A stretch of DNA of 64,000 bases. It comes from Alphaproteobacteria bacterium HT1-32. Lineage in GTDB: Bacteria > Pseudomonadota > Alphaproteobacteria > Rhodospirillales > HT1-32. Below the pieces are notes generated by a model. It made no database searches. It was not told the DNA's origin and worked only from the letters and a program-made list of their open reading frames with translations. Below are positions 19,819-28,811 of this stretch, piece after piece. Position 1 is the stretch's first letter, and the number at the start of each line of letters is the position of its first letter. The DNA is taken from assembly GCA_009649675.1 (NCBI GenBank), contig WJPL01000001.1, positions 1,136,469-1,200,468 on the forward strand. The letters run 5' to 3'. The translations under genes were made by a program, and so were the position numbers.

Positions 19819-20285
19819 GCTACGTTTTCGATACGAACGCATTTTCCCAACTTTTCCACAGCTATTATCGCAACCGGTTCCCGACCCTTTGGGAGCAGTT
19901 TGACGAGCTGATCGAAAACGGTGAGATCACATCGACCCGCGAGGTGTACCGAGAAATTGAGGGAGACCGGGTTGCCGCCTTGCGCGATTGGGCTGCGGTC
20001 CAACGTGACCTGTTTCCTGCACCAAATGCGGCGGAGGCAGGTTTCGTGGGGCAAATTTTTGCGGTGCCGCATTTCCTACACCTCATCGAGCGAAAGAAGC
20101 TTCTGAAGGGAGGACTGAACGCTGATCCGTTCATTATCGCACGCGCCCACGCCATTGGCGCGACGGTTGTAACTCTTGAAGGCGAGCCGCCGAACGGCGC
20201 AAAAATTCCGAACATTTGCCGCCATTTCGGTATCCCGTGTATGTCACTGGAAGGTTTTATGGAGGCTGAAGATTGGACTTTTTAA
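19815..20285 (+). CDS. DUF4411 PIN-like domain protein (putative toxin ribonuclease)
   Basis: 156 residues with a TTG start at 19815, overlapping the previous stop as TTGA and preceded by AAGGAG about seven bases upstream. The N-terminus YVFDTNAFSQLF gives the first PIN acidic residue (Asp6). Glu43/Glu47 and Asp104 (in LNADPFIIARA) are plausible remaining metal ligands, and the LxGE near 121-124 precedes a typical C-terminal strand. PIN proteins are mostly metal-dependent RNases; DUF4411 members accompany XRE-ImmA proteins in many genomes. A toxin role is inferred from family and context, not shown by the sequence. Confidence 0.88.
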   Translation: MSYVFDTNAFSQLFHSYYRNRFPTLWEQFDELIENGEITSTREVYREIEGDRVAALRDWAAVQRDLFPAPNAAEAGFVGQIFAVPHFLHLIERKKLLKGGLNADPFIIARAHAIGATVVTLEGEPPNGAKIPNICRHFGIPCMSLEGFMEAEDWTF

Positions 20286-20312
20286 CGAAGGTATATTTTG
20301 CGCTGAAATTAC

Positions 20313-21548
20313 ATGACCAGAGATCCATTCGATAGCGATGCAATGCGCCGCGCGCTGGAACTGAGTGAAGGTCCGGCACAAAGACTCATGCGCCAGATGG
20401 AAAACGGTCCGGCGACAAGGATGCTTCGCGAGCTTGAAAACTCCCCCGCCCTTCAGGCAGTGCAGATGCTTGAGCAGAAAGACATCCAAAGATTGATGGA
20501 TTCCGTTACTACAACCCATGCCGCGTTCAAGACATTCACCAGATCGCAGCAATGGGCAGAAATGTCCGGCGTGGTTGCAGCCGCACACAAGTTTTTGGCG
20601 AGGCCAGAAACCTTCGACGCGCTGCAACGGATCGACGCAAATTTGAAGCACCTGGTTTCGAATGAGCATCACGCGATTGTCCCGTTGGCGGATCAGCTAC
20701 AGAGCTTTTCCATTGCGGCAGCTCAGGCGATTCACCCTCTTCATGAGCATTTCCAGCACATGGAGATTTGGCAAGCATCGCTTGCTGACAGGATGGCGCA
20801 GCTTAACAATCCGTGGGCTTTTGAGGATCACCTTGGCGTTTCGACAGTTGGCTTTGCCCGTATCGCCCGCCTGCACGACATTTCCAGCAGTGCCGAGCCG
20901 TTCGACCCTGCGGGCCAAGAGGTATTTGCAGAAGAACTGGGGGAACCGATTGCTTTTGACGAAGACCAATCCTCGGCAGATCGAGAAACCGCGCAGTTTG
21001 ATGCCGGGTTGAACGCTGAAGTTGTCGCCTTCCCGCAAGATGCCTATCCGCAAGTTTTGATTTCTGCGGGTTTCGAACTGCGCATCGAGACTGTTGCACC
21101 GGTCAGGACAGACGGCGGCGAGATCGGCAGATACGATCCGCAGCACGCCAGCTTGCTTGGACAGATCGAGAACCGGCTTCGCATCGTGATCGAGACTGAG
21201 CTTCGGCGGATCGAGGGAGATGCATGGTTGCGGCGGAGGGTTCATGGTGACCTTCGGAAGAAGTGGCAGGACCGAAAGGCAGCAGAACACGAGCAGCGCG
21301 GGGATTCCTTCCCCCTCCTCTACTACGCTGACTTTATGGAGTTAATGCACATCATTATCGAAGGCAGAAACTGGAATGATGCGTTTCAACGGTTCTTTGT
21401 CTCGAAGCCGGACTTCCAAGTTTCGATGCAACGACTTGCGCCTGTAAGAAATACCATTGGCCACAACCGGCCACTGGTCAGAACAGATCAGTTGATCCTG
21501 TTTGCCGAGGGAAGCCGCATTCTCCGCGCCTTGGAGGTTCGCGTGTGA
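20313..21548 (+). CDS. Swt1-type HEPN domain protein with N-terminal repeats
   Basis: 411 residues. Near the N-terminus there are three imperfect 12-residue repeats (LSEGPAQRLMRQ, MENGPATRMLRE, LENSPALQAVQM). A helical middle region and an acidic stretch (about residues 200-240) follow. The C-terminal 130 residues resemble the Swt1 HEPN domain: a paired-helix start (LGQIENRLRIVIETELRRI), then WLRRRVHGDLRKKW, YYADFMELMHIII, and the RX4H motif RNTIGH at 379-384 followed by NRPL. HEPN domains with RX4-6H are usually metal-independent RNases found in toxin, abortive-infection and CRISPR effectors. It lies 27 bases after the PIN gene, so the two are probably cotranscribed. The whole-protein function is unknown to me. 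Confidence 0.8.
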   Translation: MTRDPFDSDAMRRALELSEGPAQRLMRQMENGPATRMLRELENSPALQAVQMLEQKDIQRLMDSVTTTHAAFKTFTRSQQWAEMSGVVAAAHKFLARPETFDALQRIDANLKHLVSNEHHAIVPLADQLQSFSIAAAQAIHPLHEHFQHMEIWQASLADRMAQLNNPWAFEDHLGVSTVGFARIARLHDISSSAEPFDPAGQEVFAEELGEPIAFDEDQSSADRETAQFDAGLNAEVVAFPQDAYPQVLISAGFELRIETVAPVRTDGGEIGRYDPQHASLLGQIENRLRIVIETELRRIEGDAWLRRRVHGDLRKKWQDRKAAEHEQRGDSFPLLYYADFMELMHIIIEGRNWNDAFQRFFVSKPDFQVSMQRLAPVRNTIGHNRPLVRTDQLILFAEGSRILRALEVRV

Positions 21549-21575
21549 CCTTGGGATATGACTCAACCCTATGCT

Positions 21576-22286
21576 GGCACTGTCAGAGGAAACTTTCTTG
21601 AGATGGGTAAGGATGTCTCGTAGCGTTTGAGAATAACAAAACGCAGCCCATTTCGGTACTTCAAGACGTCTCCTGAAATCATCCGCCTCGCCGTGATGAT
21701 GTATGTGCGTTTCCCGCTTTCGCTGCGGAAACGTCCGGTCCATCATCATTCGCACTCGAACTGGCAGTGTCATCAGGACGAGGTTTTCATGAAGATTTAC
21801 GGCGAGACGCATTATCTTTAGCGGGCAGTGGATCATGAAGGAAAAGTTCTGGAAAGCTTCGCCACAAAGCGCCGAGCCTGTAAGGCAGCGTTGAAATTCC
21901 TCAAGAAAACGCTGAAACGCTATGGCAAGGTTGATGTGCCCGCTACCGATCGTTTGCGTTCTTATGGTGCTGCAATGAAAGAGATTGGCAATATCGCCCG
22001 ACAGGCAACCAGCCGTTGGCTGAACAATCGGGGTGAAATTCGCACCAGCCATTTCGAAGGCGAGAACGGGCGATGCTGAACTTCCGACGCAGGCGAAGTT
22101 TACAGAAATTCATCTCCGTTCATGCCTTAGCTCACAACTCTCTCAACAGGAGTGCCATCTCCATATCCGATCAGATTTTAAGTTGAATCGCACCACGGCT
22201 CTTGCCGAATGGCGTTAGCTTCGTTCAGCATAAGTTCCGGCGTCTGTCTGCTAACTGAGACAGGTTTGAAATCATCTGACAGCACC
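21576..22286 (+). mobile_element. decayed IS6-family insertion sequence (right copy)
   Basis: Terminal repeats are recognisable: GGCACTGTCAGA at 21576-21587 and TCTGACAGCACC at 22275-22286, matching at 10 of 12 positions when inverted. They enclose 711 bases, a little shorter than typical IS6-family elements (about 0.8-0.9 kb), consistent with the internal deletion in its transposase. The flanking eight bases differ (CCTATGCT on the left, AAGCCGAG on the right), so no target duplication survives. The last 350 bases are a diverged direct repeat of 17583-17937. Confidence 0.85.
21627..22230 (+). pseudogene. IS6-family transposase, inactivated (right copy)
   Basis: The translation starts in family sequence (FRYFKTSPEIIRLAVMMYVRFPLSLR) and then jumps directly to VHHHSHSNWQCHQDEVFMKI. 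Compared with my recollection of the family, this is an in-frame deletion of about 35 residues around the helix-turn-helix. A TAG at 21819 interrupts THYL-RAVDHEGKVLESF. The loss of one A near 22034, compared with the left copy, shifts the frame before the catalytic Glu, and a further TAG near 22216 replaces a CAG codon. It can no longer make active transposase. Confidence 0.87.
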
Positions 22287-22345
22287 AAGCCGAGCCATCC
22301 AAGATCCTGGTCCTGTCACCGCAGTCCCTGAGCATTCACTCCCCC

Positions 22346-22633
22346 TCACAAAAACTCAACCTCAATAAAGCTGAACGGATAGTCGTTGGCGTTGATGACG
22401 TCATGTTCGACGCCGGTTTCGCGGAAGTAGGGGATGCCTGTTTTCATCTCGGCGCGAGTGATGACGCCGCCGCCTGTGTCGATGTCGAGAAAGCCGTTGG
22501 TCATCGGCACAATGACATAGTCATGGTCATGGCGATGCCAGCCGGTATGGGCGCCGGGCGCAAAATGCCATTCGGTCACGCGGGTCCGGCTGTTATCGAT
22601 ATGGGTGGTCGGGCTGGCAGCATCTCGGGTCAT
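22346..22633 (-). CDS. small cupin-domain protein
   Basis: 95 residues from the ATG at 22633, which has GAGGGA upstream; the longer open frame reaches into the malic enzyme promoter and is less likely. The single cupin barrel shows the metal motif as GWHRHDHDYVIVPMTNG, with a later His in ETGVEHDVIN. Small cupins of this type bind a divalent metal and may be dioxygenases, isomerases or binding proteins; the sequence gives no substrate. It is divergent from the malic enzyme gene and marks the return to chromosomal backbone after the island. Confidence 0.85.
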   Translation of the reverse strand: MTRDAASPTTHIDNSRTRVTEWHFAPGAHTGWHRHDHDYVIVPMTNGFLDIDTGGGVITRAEMKTGIPYFRETGVEHDVINANDYPFSFIEVEFL

Positions 22634-22806
22634 TGCGGTTTCCCTCGGGTTTTCTTGTCTGTCTCCTGACAAGACTGGCCTTCGCAGACCGGCCCTGCCC
22701 AGAGCCACAGCGGGACAACGAAGCGGACCAGAAAATCCGCATTCCGGGTTTGGCCTTCCGCCCCCGGCGTCTTACCATACAGCCCTGCTGCGAACGGGAG
22801 ATTTGA

Positions 22807-25080
22807 ATGGACGACGAGAAGCTGCATGAAGCGGCGTTGATTTATCATCGTGAGCCGAAACCCGGCAAACTGGCGATCATGGCGACCAAGCCGCTGACCA
22901 CCCAGCGCGACCTGTCGCTGGCCTATTCCCCCGGCGTCGCAGCCGCCTGCCGGGTCATTGTCGAAGACCCGAAGGAAGCGGCAACCGTCACGGCCCGGGC
23001 CAATCTGGTCGGCGTCGTGACCAACGGCACCGCGGTGCTGGGTCTGGGCGCCATAGGTCCGCTGGCTGCCAAGCCGGTGATGGAAGGCAAGGCCGTCCTG
23101 TTCAAGAAATTTGCCGGGATCGATGTCTTCGATATCGAAATCAACGAGACCGACCCGCACAAGCTGATCGAGATCATTGCCGCACTGGAACCGACCTTCG
23201 GTGCCATCAATCTGGAAGACATCAAGTCACCGGAATGTTTCATCATCGAACAGGCCTGCCGCAAGCGGATGAACATCCCGGTCTTCCACGATGACCAGCA
23301 TGGCACGGCCATTGTCACGGCGGCGGCGATCCTCAATGCCTTACGCATCACCGGCAAGAAAATCGAGGATGTGAAACTGGTCTCGACCGGCGGCGGGGCA
23401 GCGGGTATCGCCTGCCTGAACCAGCTGGTCAGTCTTGGCCTGAAACGTGAGAATGTCTGGCTCTGCGATATTGCCGGGCTGGTCTGGCGGGGCCGCAATG
23501 ACGAGATGACCCGCGAGAAGGAAGCCTATGCCCAGGACAGCGATCTGCGCAACCTGAGCGACGTGATCGAAGACGCGGATGTGTTCCTTGGCCTGTCCGG
23601 CCCGAATGTCCTGAAAAAGGAAATGGTCGCGAAGATGGCGAGCCAGCCGGTCATCCTTGCCATGGCCAACCCGACACCTGAAATCTGGCCGGAAGATGCA
23701 CGGGAAGTCCGTCCGGACTGCATCATTGCCACCGGCCGGTCGGACTATCCCAACCAGGTCAATAACGTGCTCTGCTTCCCGTTCATTTTCCGCGGCGCGC
23801 TGGATGTCGGCGCGACCGACATCAACGAGGAAATGAAAGCCGCCTGTGTGCGGGCCATCGCCGATATGGCGATGATCGAATCCTCGGATATTGTTGCCGC
23901 CGCCTATGGTGGCGAGGAATTGCGGTTTGGCCGTGAATATCTGATTCCGAAACCGTTCGACCCCCGGCTGATCGTCGAAGTCTCCTCAGCGGTGGCGCAG
24001 GCTGCGATGGATTCCGGTGTTGCCACCCGTCCGATCGAGGACATGCAGGCCTATCGCGACAGTCTCAGCCGCTTTGTCATCCGCTCCGGGCTGGTGATGA
24101 AACCGATCTTCGAGAGCGCCCGCAAGGACCCGCGCCGCGTCGCCTATGCCGAAGGTGAAGATGAACGCGTATTGCGTGCCGTGCAGACCATTGTCGATGA
24201 TGCCATCGCCATGCCGATTCTGATCGGCCGGCCCGAGGTGATTGCCTCACGGATCGAAAAAATGGGCCTGCGGATCTGCGAGGGCCGTGATTTTGAAGTG
24301 GTCAATCCGGAACAGGATGAACGCTACACGGATTTCTGGCGCAGCTATCATGAAATCATGGAACGGGGCGGCGTCTCACCGGATGCGGCACGGACCATCA
24401 TGCGGACCAACACCACCGTCATCGGCTCGATGATGGTCCGCAAGGGCATGGCCGATGCCATGCTCTGCGGGGTTTATGGTCAGTACCGGTTCCATCTGCG
24501 TCATGTGATGGATGTGCTTGGCCTCGGCAAGGGTGTGCATGATGTCTCTGCACTCAGCCTGCTGATCCTGCCCCAGGGCAGTATTTTCCTCTGCGACACC
24601 CATGTCACCCCCGACCCGTCAGCCGAGGAAATCGTCGAGATGACGGTGCTCGCCGCCAACGAGGTCCGGAATTTCGGGATCGAACCGAAAATCGCCCTGC
24701 TGGCCCATTCCAATTTCGGCACCACGAACTATCCGCAGGCGGTGAAGATGCGGGAAGCCGCAAAGATGCTGCATGAACGCTATCCGGAGCTTGAGGTCGA
24801 AGGGGAAATGCATGCGGATTCCGCCCTGAATCCGCAAAGCCGCGACCGGGTATTCCCGAACAGCCGGCTGACCGGAACCGCCAATCTGCTGATTTTCCCG
24901 AATCTGGATGCCGCCAACATCACCTTCAATGCGCTGAAAACCATGTCTGGCGCGGTTTCGGTCGGGCCCATGCTGATCGGCACTTCCGCACCGGCACATG
25001 TGCTGACCCCGTCAGTGACCGCACGGGGCATTCATAATGCAACGGCCGTCGCTGTGGTCGAGGCACAGCGCAAAGGCTGA
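22807..25080 (+). CDS. maeB: NADP-dependent malic enzyme with phosphotransacetylase-like domain
   Basis: 757 residues, the length of the two-domain MaeB enzymes that decarboxylate malate to pyruvate with NADP+. Residues about 1-430 are the malic enzyme: [16 protein letters not shown] near the start, the metal and catalytic region [15 protein letters not shown], and the nucleotide-binding [12 protein letters not shown]. Residues about 440-757 resemble phosphate acetyltransferase ([37 protein letters not shown]). In characterised MaeB proteins this second domain binds acetyl-CoA and regulates activity rather than catalysing. It supplies pyruvate and NADPH during growth on C4 acids or acetate. 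Confidence 0.96.
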   Translation: MDDEKLHEAALIYHREPKPGKLAIMATKPLTTQRDLSLAYSPGVAAACRVIVEDPKEAATVTARANLVGVVTNGTAVLGLGAIGPLAAKPVMEGKAVLFKKFAGIDVFDIEINETDPHKLIEIIAALEPTFGAINLEDIKSPECFIIEQACRKRMNIPVFHDDQHGTAIVTAAAILNALRITGKKIEDVKLVSTGGGAAGIACLNQLVSLGLKRENVWLCDIAGLVWRGRNDEMTREKEAYAQDSDLRNLSDVIEDADVFLGLSGPNVLKKEMVAKMASQPVILAMANPTPEIWPEDAREVRPDCIIATGRSDYPNQVNNVLCFPFIFRGALDVGATDINEEMKAACVRAIADMAMIESSDIVAAAYGGEELRFGREYLIPKPFDPRLIVEVSSAVAQAAMDSGVATRPIEDMQAYRDSLSRFVIRSGLVMKPIFESARKDPRRVAYAEGEDERVLRAVQTIVDDAIAMPILIGRPEVIASRIEKMGLRICEGRDFEVVNPEQDERYTDFWRSYHEIMERGGVSPDAARTIMRTNTTVIGSMMVRKGMADAMLCGVYGQYRFHLRHVMDVLGLGKGVHDVSALSLLILPQGSIFLCDTHVTPDPSAEEIVEMTVLAANEVRNFGIEPKIALLAHSNFGTTNYPQAVKMREAAKMLHERYPELEVEGEMHADSALNPQSRDRVFPNSRLTGTANLLIFPNLDAANITFNALKTMSGAVSVGPMLIGTSAPAHVLTPSVTARGIHNATAVAVVEAQRKG

Positions 25081-25163
25081 AGCGGGCGGCAGAGGAGTCT
25101 TTACAGCCTCTGACCGCACGGGCTATCCAACTCTCATCATTCTCTCAGCGCCGGAGCGCCGCC

Positions 25164-25808
25164 ATGACCGTCAAGATTTCGCCCTCGATCCTCTCTGCCG
25201 ACTTTGCCCGTCTGGGTGAGGAAATCCGGGCGATTGACGAAGCCGGATGCGACTATGTGCATGTCGATGTCATGGATGGCCATTTCGTTCCCAACCTGAC
25301 CATCGGCCCGATGGTGGTGCAGGCCATCCGGCCCCATACTGCCAAGCCGCTTGATGTGCACCTGATGATCGAACCGGCGGACCCCTATCTCGAGGCTTTT
25401 GCAAAGGCCGGGGCCGACATCATTACCGTTCATGCCGAAGCCGGACCGCATCTCGACCGCTCGCTGCAGGCGATCCGGGATCTCGGCAAGAAGGCCGGGG
25501 TGTCACTGAACCCGTCAACGCCGGAAAGCGTGCTCGACTATGTGCTCGACCGCCTCGACCTGATTCTTGTCATGTCGGTCAATCCCGGGTTTGGCGGACA
25601 GGGTTTTATCCCTTCCTCACTCCAGAAAATCGCCCGCATCCGGGAAATGATCGGTGACCGGCCGATTGAGCTGGAAGTGGATGGCGGCGTCAATAATGCG
25701 ACTGTCCGGGATGTCATTTCCGCCGGCGCCGATGTGCTGGTTGCCGGTTCTGCCGTGTTCAACGGCAAGGGCAGCTACGCCGAGAATATCGCTGCCCTGC
25801 GCCCCTGA
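25164..25808 (+). CDS. rpe: ribulose-phosphate 3-epimerase
   Basis: 214 residues, a TIM-barrel enzyme interconverting ribulose-5-phosphate and xylulose-5-phosphate in the pentose phosphate pathway. Metal and catalytic residues are visible in [48 protein letters not shown] and [13 protein letters not shown], and the second catalytic Asp in [13 protein letters not shown]. It follows maeB by 83 bases on the same strand and may be cotranscribed. Confidence 0.97.
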   Translation: MTVKISPSILSADFARLGEEIRAIDEAGCDYVHVDVMDGHFVPNLTIGPMVVQAIRPHTAKPLDVHLMIEPADPYLEAFAKAGADIITVHAEAGPHLDRSLQAIRDLGKKAGVSLNPSTPESVLDYVLDRLDLILVMSVNPGFGGQGFIPSSLQKIARIREMIGDRPIELEVDGGVNNATVRDVISAGADVLVAGSAVFNGKGSYAENIAALRP

Positions 25809-25878
25809 TTTTCGCGGATAGCCACCCGTTTTCCTGACCGGTCTCCCGGGATGAAAGGCCAGCCCCGGACAGATGTCC

Positions 25879-25906
25879 TTTGTTGCAATTGAACTAAAGT
25901 TATAAC
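25879..25906 (+). promoter_or_regulatory. candidate promoter for the NitT/TauT-type ABC operon
   Basis: A TTGTTG box at 25880-25885 and a TATAAC box at 25901-25906 are separated by 15 bases, in the most AT-rich part of the 228-base gap before the substrate-binding protein gene. The spacing is short for a sigma-70 promoter, so this is a weak call. Confidence 0.35.
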
Positions 25907-25992
25907 AATATGTGATGTGGCGATAAAAGCTGGCCGGAAAAACACGTCATCTGTCCCTCAATTATCGCCGTTCGGGAGCTTTGCGCAGCAGC

Positions 25993-26010
25993 CGGGTCAG
26001 GCCTGACCCG
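25993..26010 (+). promoter_or_regulatory. 18-bp perfect palindrome in the leader of the ABC operon
   Basis: CGGGTCAGGCCTGACCCG is a perfect palindrome ending 26 bases before the ATG of the substrate-binding protein gene. It could be a repressor operator, or in RNA a leader hairpin close to the ribosome-binding site (AGGGAGAA). Confidence 0.5.
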
Positions 26011-26036
26011 CCAGCGCACCAACAGGGAGAAATTCA

Positions 26037-27125
26037 ATGGGATACGAAGTTTCAAGACGCTCGGCCATGAAGGCCCTCGGAGCCGTCGGTGGCGCAGCAG
26101 CAATTCAGGGCGCCGCATCAGCCTTCACCATGTTTGCATCATCCGAAGCCTCTGCCGCGACGACCGTGCAGAGCCTTCGTTCGACCGCCAAATCCTGGCT
26201 CTGGGCAGCAGAAGATTACGCCAAGGGTGGCGGCTTCTTTGACAAGTCCGGCCTCGACGTCAACATCACCTCCACTGGCCGTGGCGTGAACACCTCCGCC
26301 CTGCTCAGCGGCAATGCCGACATTCTGCTGGGAGCACCTGACCAGACCATCAAGGTGCAGGTCCAGAACCAGCCGGTGAAACTGATCGCAGGTCTGGTCA
26401 ACAAATACGCTTCCAACATCGTTGTGAAGAAAGACATTCTCGACAAGCTCGGCGTTGACGAGTCATCCCCCTTTGAAGCCAAGGCCAAAGCGCTGAAGGG
26501 CCTGAAAATGGGCACCACCGGCCCGGGCGCCGGACCGGACAACCTGCTGCGCTACATGATGACCCAGGTTGGTCTGGAGCCAGACAAGGAAGCCGAACTG
26601 ACCCCGCTTCAGGGTGGCGGTACCGGCATTCTCGCAGCTATGGAACGTGGCGTGATTGACGGCTTCTGCCTGTCATCACCGACCTCTGACATTGCTATCG
26701 CCAAGTTCGGCGGTGCCTATCTGTTCAACATGGCGAAGAACCCGCCGCCGGAACTGAATGACTACCTCTATATTTCCGTTGCCGTGTCCGAAGAAGCGAT
26801 CAAGACCAAACGCGAAACGCTGGTCAATTACGTCAAGGGTCTGGCTATGGCACAACAGGCCATCAATGCTGACCCGGCAGCCTTCAAGACCTGGTCACAG
26901 GAATGGTTCAAGGGTCTCGACCCGGCCGTCTTCGAGAAGGCTTTCGACAGCAACTCGAAGATCTACATGCCGGACCCGACCCCGCGGGAGCATCACTTCA
27001 AGAAGAACATCGAATTCGTCAATCTCAGCTTCAAGACGCTGAACAAGGATCCGATGCCGGCCAGCTTCTCCTTCCTCGACGCTTACGACCCGTCGATTGC
27101 CGAAGAAGCCATGAAGCAGCTCTGA
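26037..27125 (+). CDS. ABC transporter substrate-binding protein, NitT/TauT (NMT1-like) family
   Basis: 362 residues. A twin-arginine signal (SRRSAMKALGAVGGAAAIQG) is followed by a hydrophobic stretch, so export is probably by the Tat pathway. The mature part is an SsuA/TauA/NMT1-like type II binding protein (WLWAAEDYAKGGGFFDKSGL, LLGAPDQTIKVQVQNQPVK). Ligands of this family include sulfonates, nitrate, pyrimidines and thiamine precursors. The neighbouring hydantoinase-type genes would fit a cyclic amide or pyrimidine derivative, but that is only inference. A terminator-like hairpin separates it from the ATPase gene. Confidence 0.9.
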   Translation: MGYEVSRRSAMKALGAVGGAAAIQGAASAFTMFASSEASAATTVQSLRSTAKSWLWAAEDYAKGGGFFDKSGLDVNITSTGRGVNTSALLSGNADILLGAPDQTIKVQVQNQPVKLIAGLVNKYASNIVVKKDILDKLGVDESSPFEAKAKALKGLKMGTTGPGAGPDNLLRYMMTQVGLEPDKEAELTPLQGGGTGILAAMERGVIDGFCLSSPTSDIAIAKFGGAYLFNMAKNPPPELNDYLYISVAVSEEAIKTKRETLVNYVKGLAMAQQAINADPAAFKTWSQEWFKGLDPAVFEKAFDSNSKIYMPDPTPREHHFKKNIEFVNLSFKTLNKDPMPASFSFLDAYDPSIAEEAMKQL

Positions 27126-27135
27126 CCACTCTTTC

Positions 27136-27176
27136 CAGGGGGCTGCGCTTCGGCGTGGCCCCCTGTTCTTGTTTTT
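27136..27176 (+). terminator. attenuating terminator between binding protein and ATPase genes
   Basis: CAGGGGGC (27136-27143) pairs with GCCCCCTG (27158-27165) around a 14-base loop and is followed by TTCTTGTTTTT. A partial terminator here would give more binding protein than membrane components, the usual stoichiometry of ABC uptake systems. Confidence 0.7.
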
Positions 27177-27198
27177 ATCAGTCGAACGGGAAGTCCAG

Positions 27199-27975
27199 AT
27201 GGCGATTGTCGTTGATCAGGTCACCAAGCGTTTCATCGCACGCGGCCAGGAAGTACATGCGCTCCAGCCAACCTCGATGACCATCGAAGAAGGCGAATTC
27301 GTCGCCTTTGTCGGCCCCAGTGGCTGCGGTAAATCGACATTGCTGAACATGATCGCCGGCATTTTCCAGCCGACAACCGGAACCATCACCCATGACGGAG
27401 CCGAAATCACCGGTGTGAACCGGGCCGTCGGCTATATGACGCAGATGGATTCACTGCTGCCCTGGCGCACCGTGGAACAGAATGTTCGTCTGCCGCTACA
27501 GATTCAGGGTATCGGACGGGGCGAGGTTGAAGACCGTCTTGACCGGATGCTGTCGATGGTCAACCTGTCCAAATTCCGGAACCATTTTCCAAAAGAACTC
27601 TCCGGCGGCATGCGCAAGCGCGCGGCGCTGGCGCAGCTGCTGATTTATGAACCGGGCACGATCCTGATGGACGAGCCTTTTGGCGCGCTTGATGCGCAGC
27701 TGAAACTGGTCATGCAGTCTGAATTGCTGAAAATCTGGGCCGACACCAAAAAGACTGTGGTGTTTGTCACCCATGATCTCGCCGAGGCCATTTCACTGGC
27801 CCAGCGTGTCATCGTCTTCACCGGCCAGCCCGGCACGGTCAAACATATCAGCGAAATTGACCTCGGCGCAGAACGCAACGTCTTCAAAGACCGCTTTGAA
27901 AAGAAGTTCCAGGATTATTACGAAGTACTCTGGGCCGAACTCGCGCCAGAGATCCACAAGGGAGAGGATCTATGA
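27199..27975 (+). CDS. ABC transporter ATP-binding protein (SsuB/TauB-like)
   Basis: 258 residues from the ATG at 27199, preceded by CGGGAAG; the frame upstream overlaps the terminator hairpin. Walker A is GPSGCGKST, the signature is LSGGMRKRAA, Walker B is TILMDEPFGALD and the switch histidine is in VFVTHDLAEA. This is the energising subunit of the NitT/TauT-type importer. It ends in a four-base overlap with the permease gene. Confidence 0.96.
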   Translation: MAIVVDQVTKRFIARGQEVHALQPTSMTIEEGEFVAFVGPSGCGKSTLLNMIAGIFQPTTGTITHDGAEITGVNRAVGYMTQMDSLLPWRTVEQNVRLPLQIQGIGRGEVEDRLDRMLSMVNLSKFRNHFPKELSGGMRKRAALAQLLIYEPGTILMDEPFGALDAQLKLVMQSELLKIWADTKKTVVFVTHDLAEAISLAQRVIVFTGQPGTVKHISEIDLGAERNVFKDRFEKKFQDYYEVLWAELAPEIHKGEDL

Positions 27976-28805
27976 GCAAGACAGAGATTGTCGAACATTC
28001 GGAAGACCGCCCGAATTTTCGCACTGACGCCGTGGTTGCGCATGAAGCCGCAGCCGCCCGGCGACGCTGGGTTTTGTTTGCGCTGCAGATCGCCTTTGGT
28101 GTCTTCATCATCAGTTTCTGGGAATATGCTTCCGGCGCCCTGATTGATCCGTTCTTCATCTCCTCGCCATCCGCCGTTATTCTCCGGCTCTATGAATGGA
28201 TTACGGACGGCACGCTGGCGACACATCTGTGGATCACCCTCTATGCCACCTTCGCCGGTTTCCTGATCGGCTCGGTCATCGGCTTTACCCTCGGCTTTCT
28301 GTTCGGCCGCTGGGATGCCATCGCCACGATCTTCGATCCCTATGTAACAGCACTTTACTGCCTGCCGAAAATCGCGCTGGCCCCATTGTTCATCATGTGG
28401 TTCGGCATCGGTATTGAATCCAAGATCGCCATGAGTGCGGTGATCGTCTTCTTCCTGGTCTTCCTGAACACCTTTGGCGGTGTCCGGGATGTCGCACAGA
28501 TCTATATCAATACGGTCCGGATCATGGGTGCGAACGAATGGCAGCTGCTGCGATCCGTCATCATGCCGTCAGCTTCCGCCTGGGTGCTGACCGGACTGAA
28601 GGTTTCCGTACCCTATGCGCTGATCGGTGCCGTGGTGGGTGAGTTCATGTCGTCAAACCGGGGTATCGGTTTCCTGATTGCACAGGCTTCCGGCATCTTT
28701 GATACAGCTTCGGTTTTTGCCGGTCTCATGGTTCTCGCCGCATCGGGCGCCATTATCAGTGCCGCGCTCAAAAAGTTTGAAGCTCACACCCTGCGCTGGC
28801 GGTGA
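27972..28805 (+). CDS. ABC transporter permease (NitT/TauT family)
   Basis: 277 residues with about six hydrophobic segments and the cytoplasmic EAA-loop region (GVRDVAQIYINTVRIMGANEWQLLRSVIMPSA) that docks on the ATPase. The start (ATGA overlap with the ATPase stop at 27972) implies translational coupling. It forms the membrane channel of the importer with the two preceding genes. It converges on the aldolase gene with only six bases between stops. Confidence 0.94.
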   Translation: MSKTEIVEHSEDRPNFRTDAVVAHEAAAARRRWVLFALQIAFGVFIISFWEYASGALIDPFFISSPSAVILRLYEWITDGTLATHLWITLYATFAGFLIGSVIGFTLGFLFGRWDAIATIFDPYVTALYCLPKIALAPLFIMWFGIGIESKIAMSAVIVFFLVFLNTFGGVRDVAQIYINTVRIMGANEWQLLRSVIMPSASAWVLTGLKVSVPYALIGAVVGEFMSSNRGIGFLIAQASGIFDTASVFAGLMVLAASGAIISAALKKFEAHTLRWR

Positions 28806-28811
28806 TCCCGT

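Larger units (their letters stand above)
17583..22286. mobile_element. IS6-bounded accessory island (pseudo-compound transposon remnant)
   Basis: The segment between tRNA-Ser and the cupin gene is bounded by two decayed IS6-family copies lying in the same orientation: a 3' fragment at 17583-17937 and a longer copy at 21576-22286. Between them are a serine recombinase and a three-gene toxin-like operon that differ in character from the housekeeping neighbours. IS6-family elements are known to form pseudo-compound transposons with directly repeated copies, so this arrangement suggests the cargo arrived that way. Neither transposase is now intact, and I see no matching 8-base target duplications, so the element appears fossilised. 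Confidence 0.72.

Noticed and set aside
17373-22330. tRNA-Ser 3' end used as an integration (att) site for the island
   Set aside because: I could find no second copy of the tRNA 3' end near the right edge at about 22290, and the recombinase is a serine type with no tRNA preference. IS6-based entry explains the borders better.
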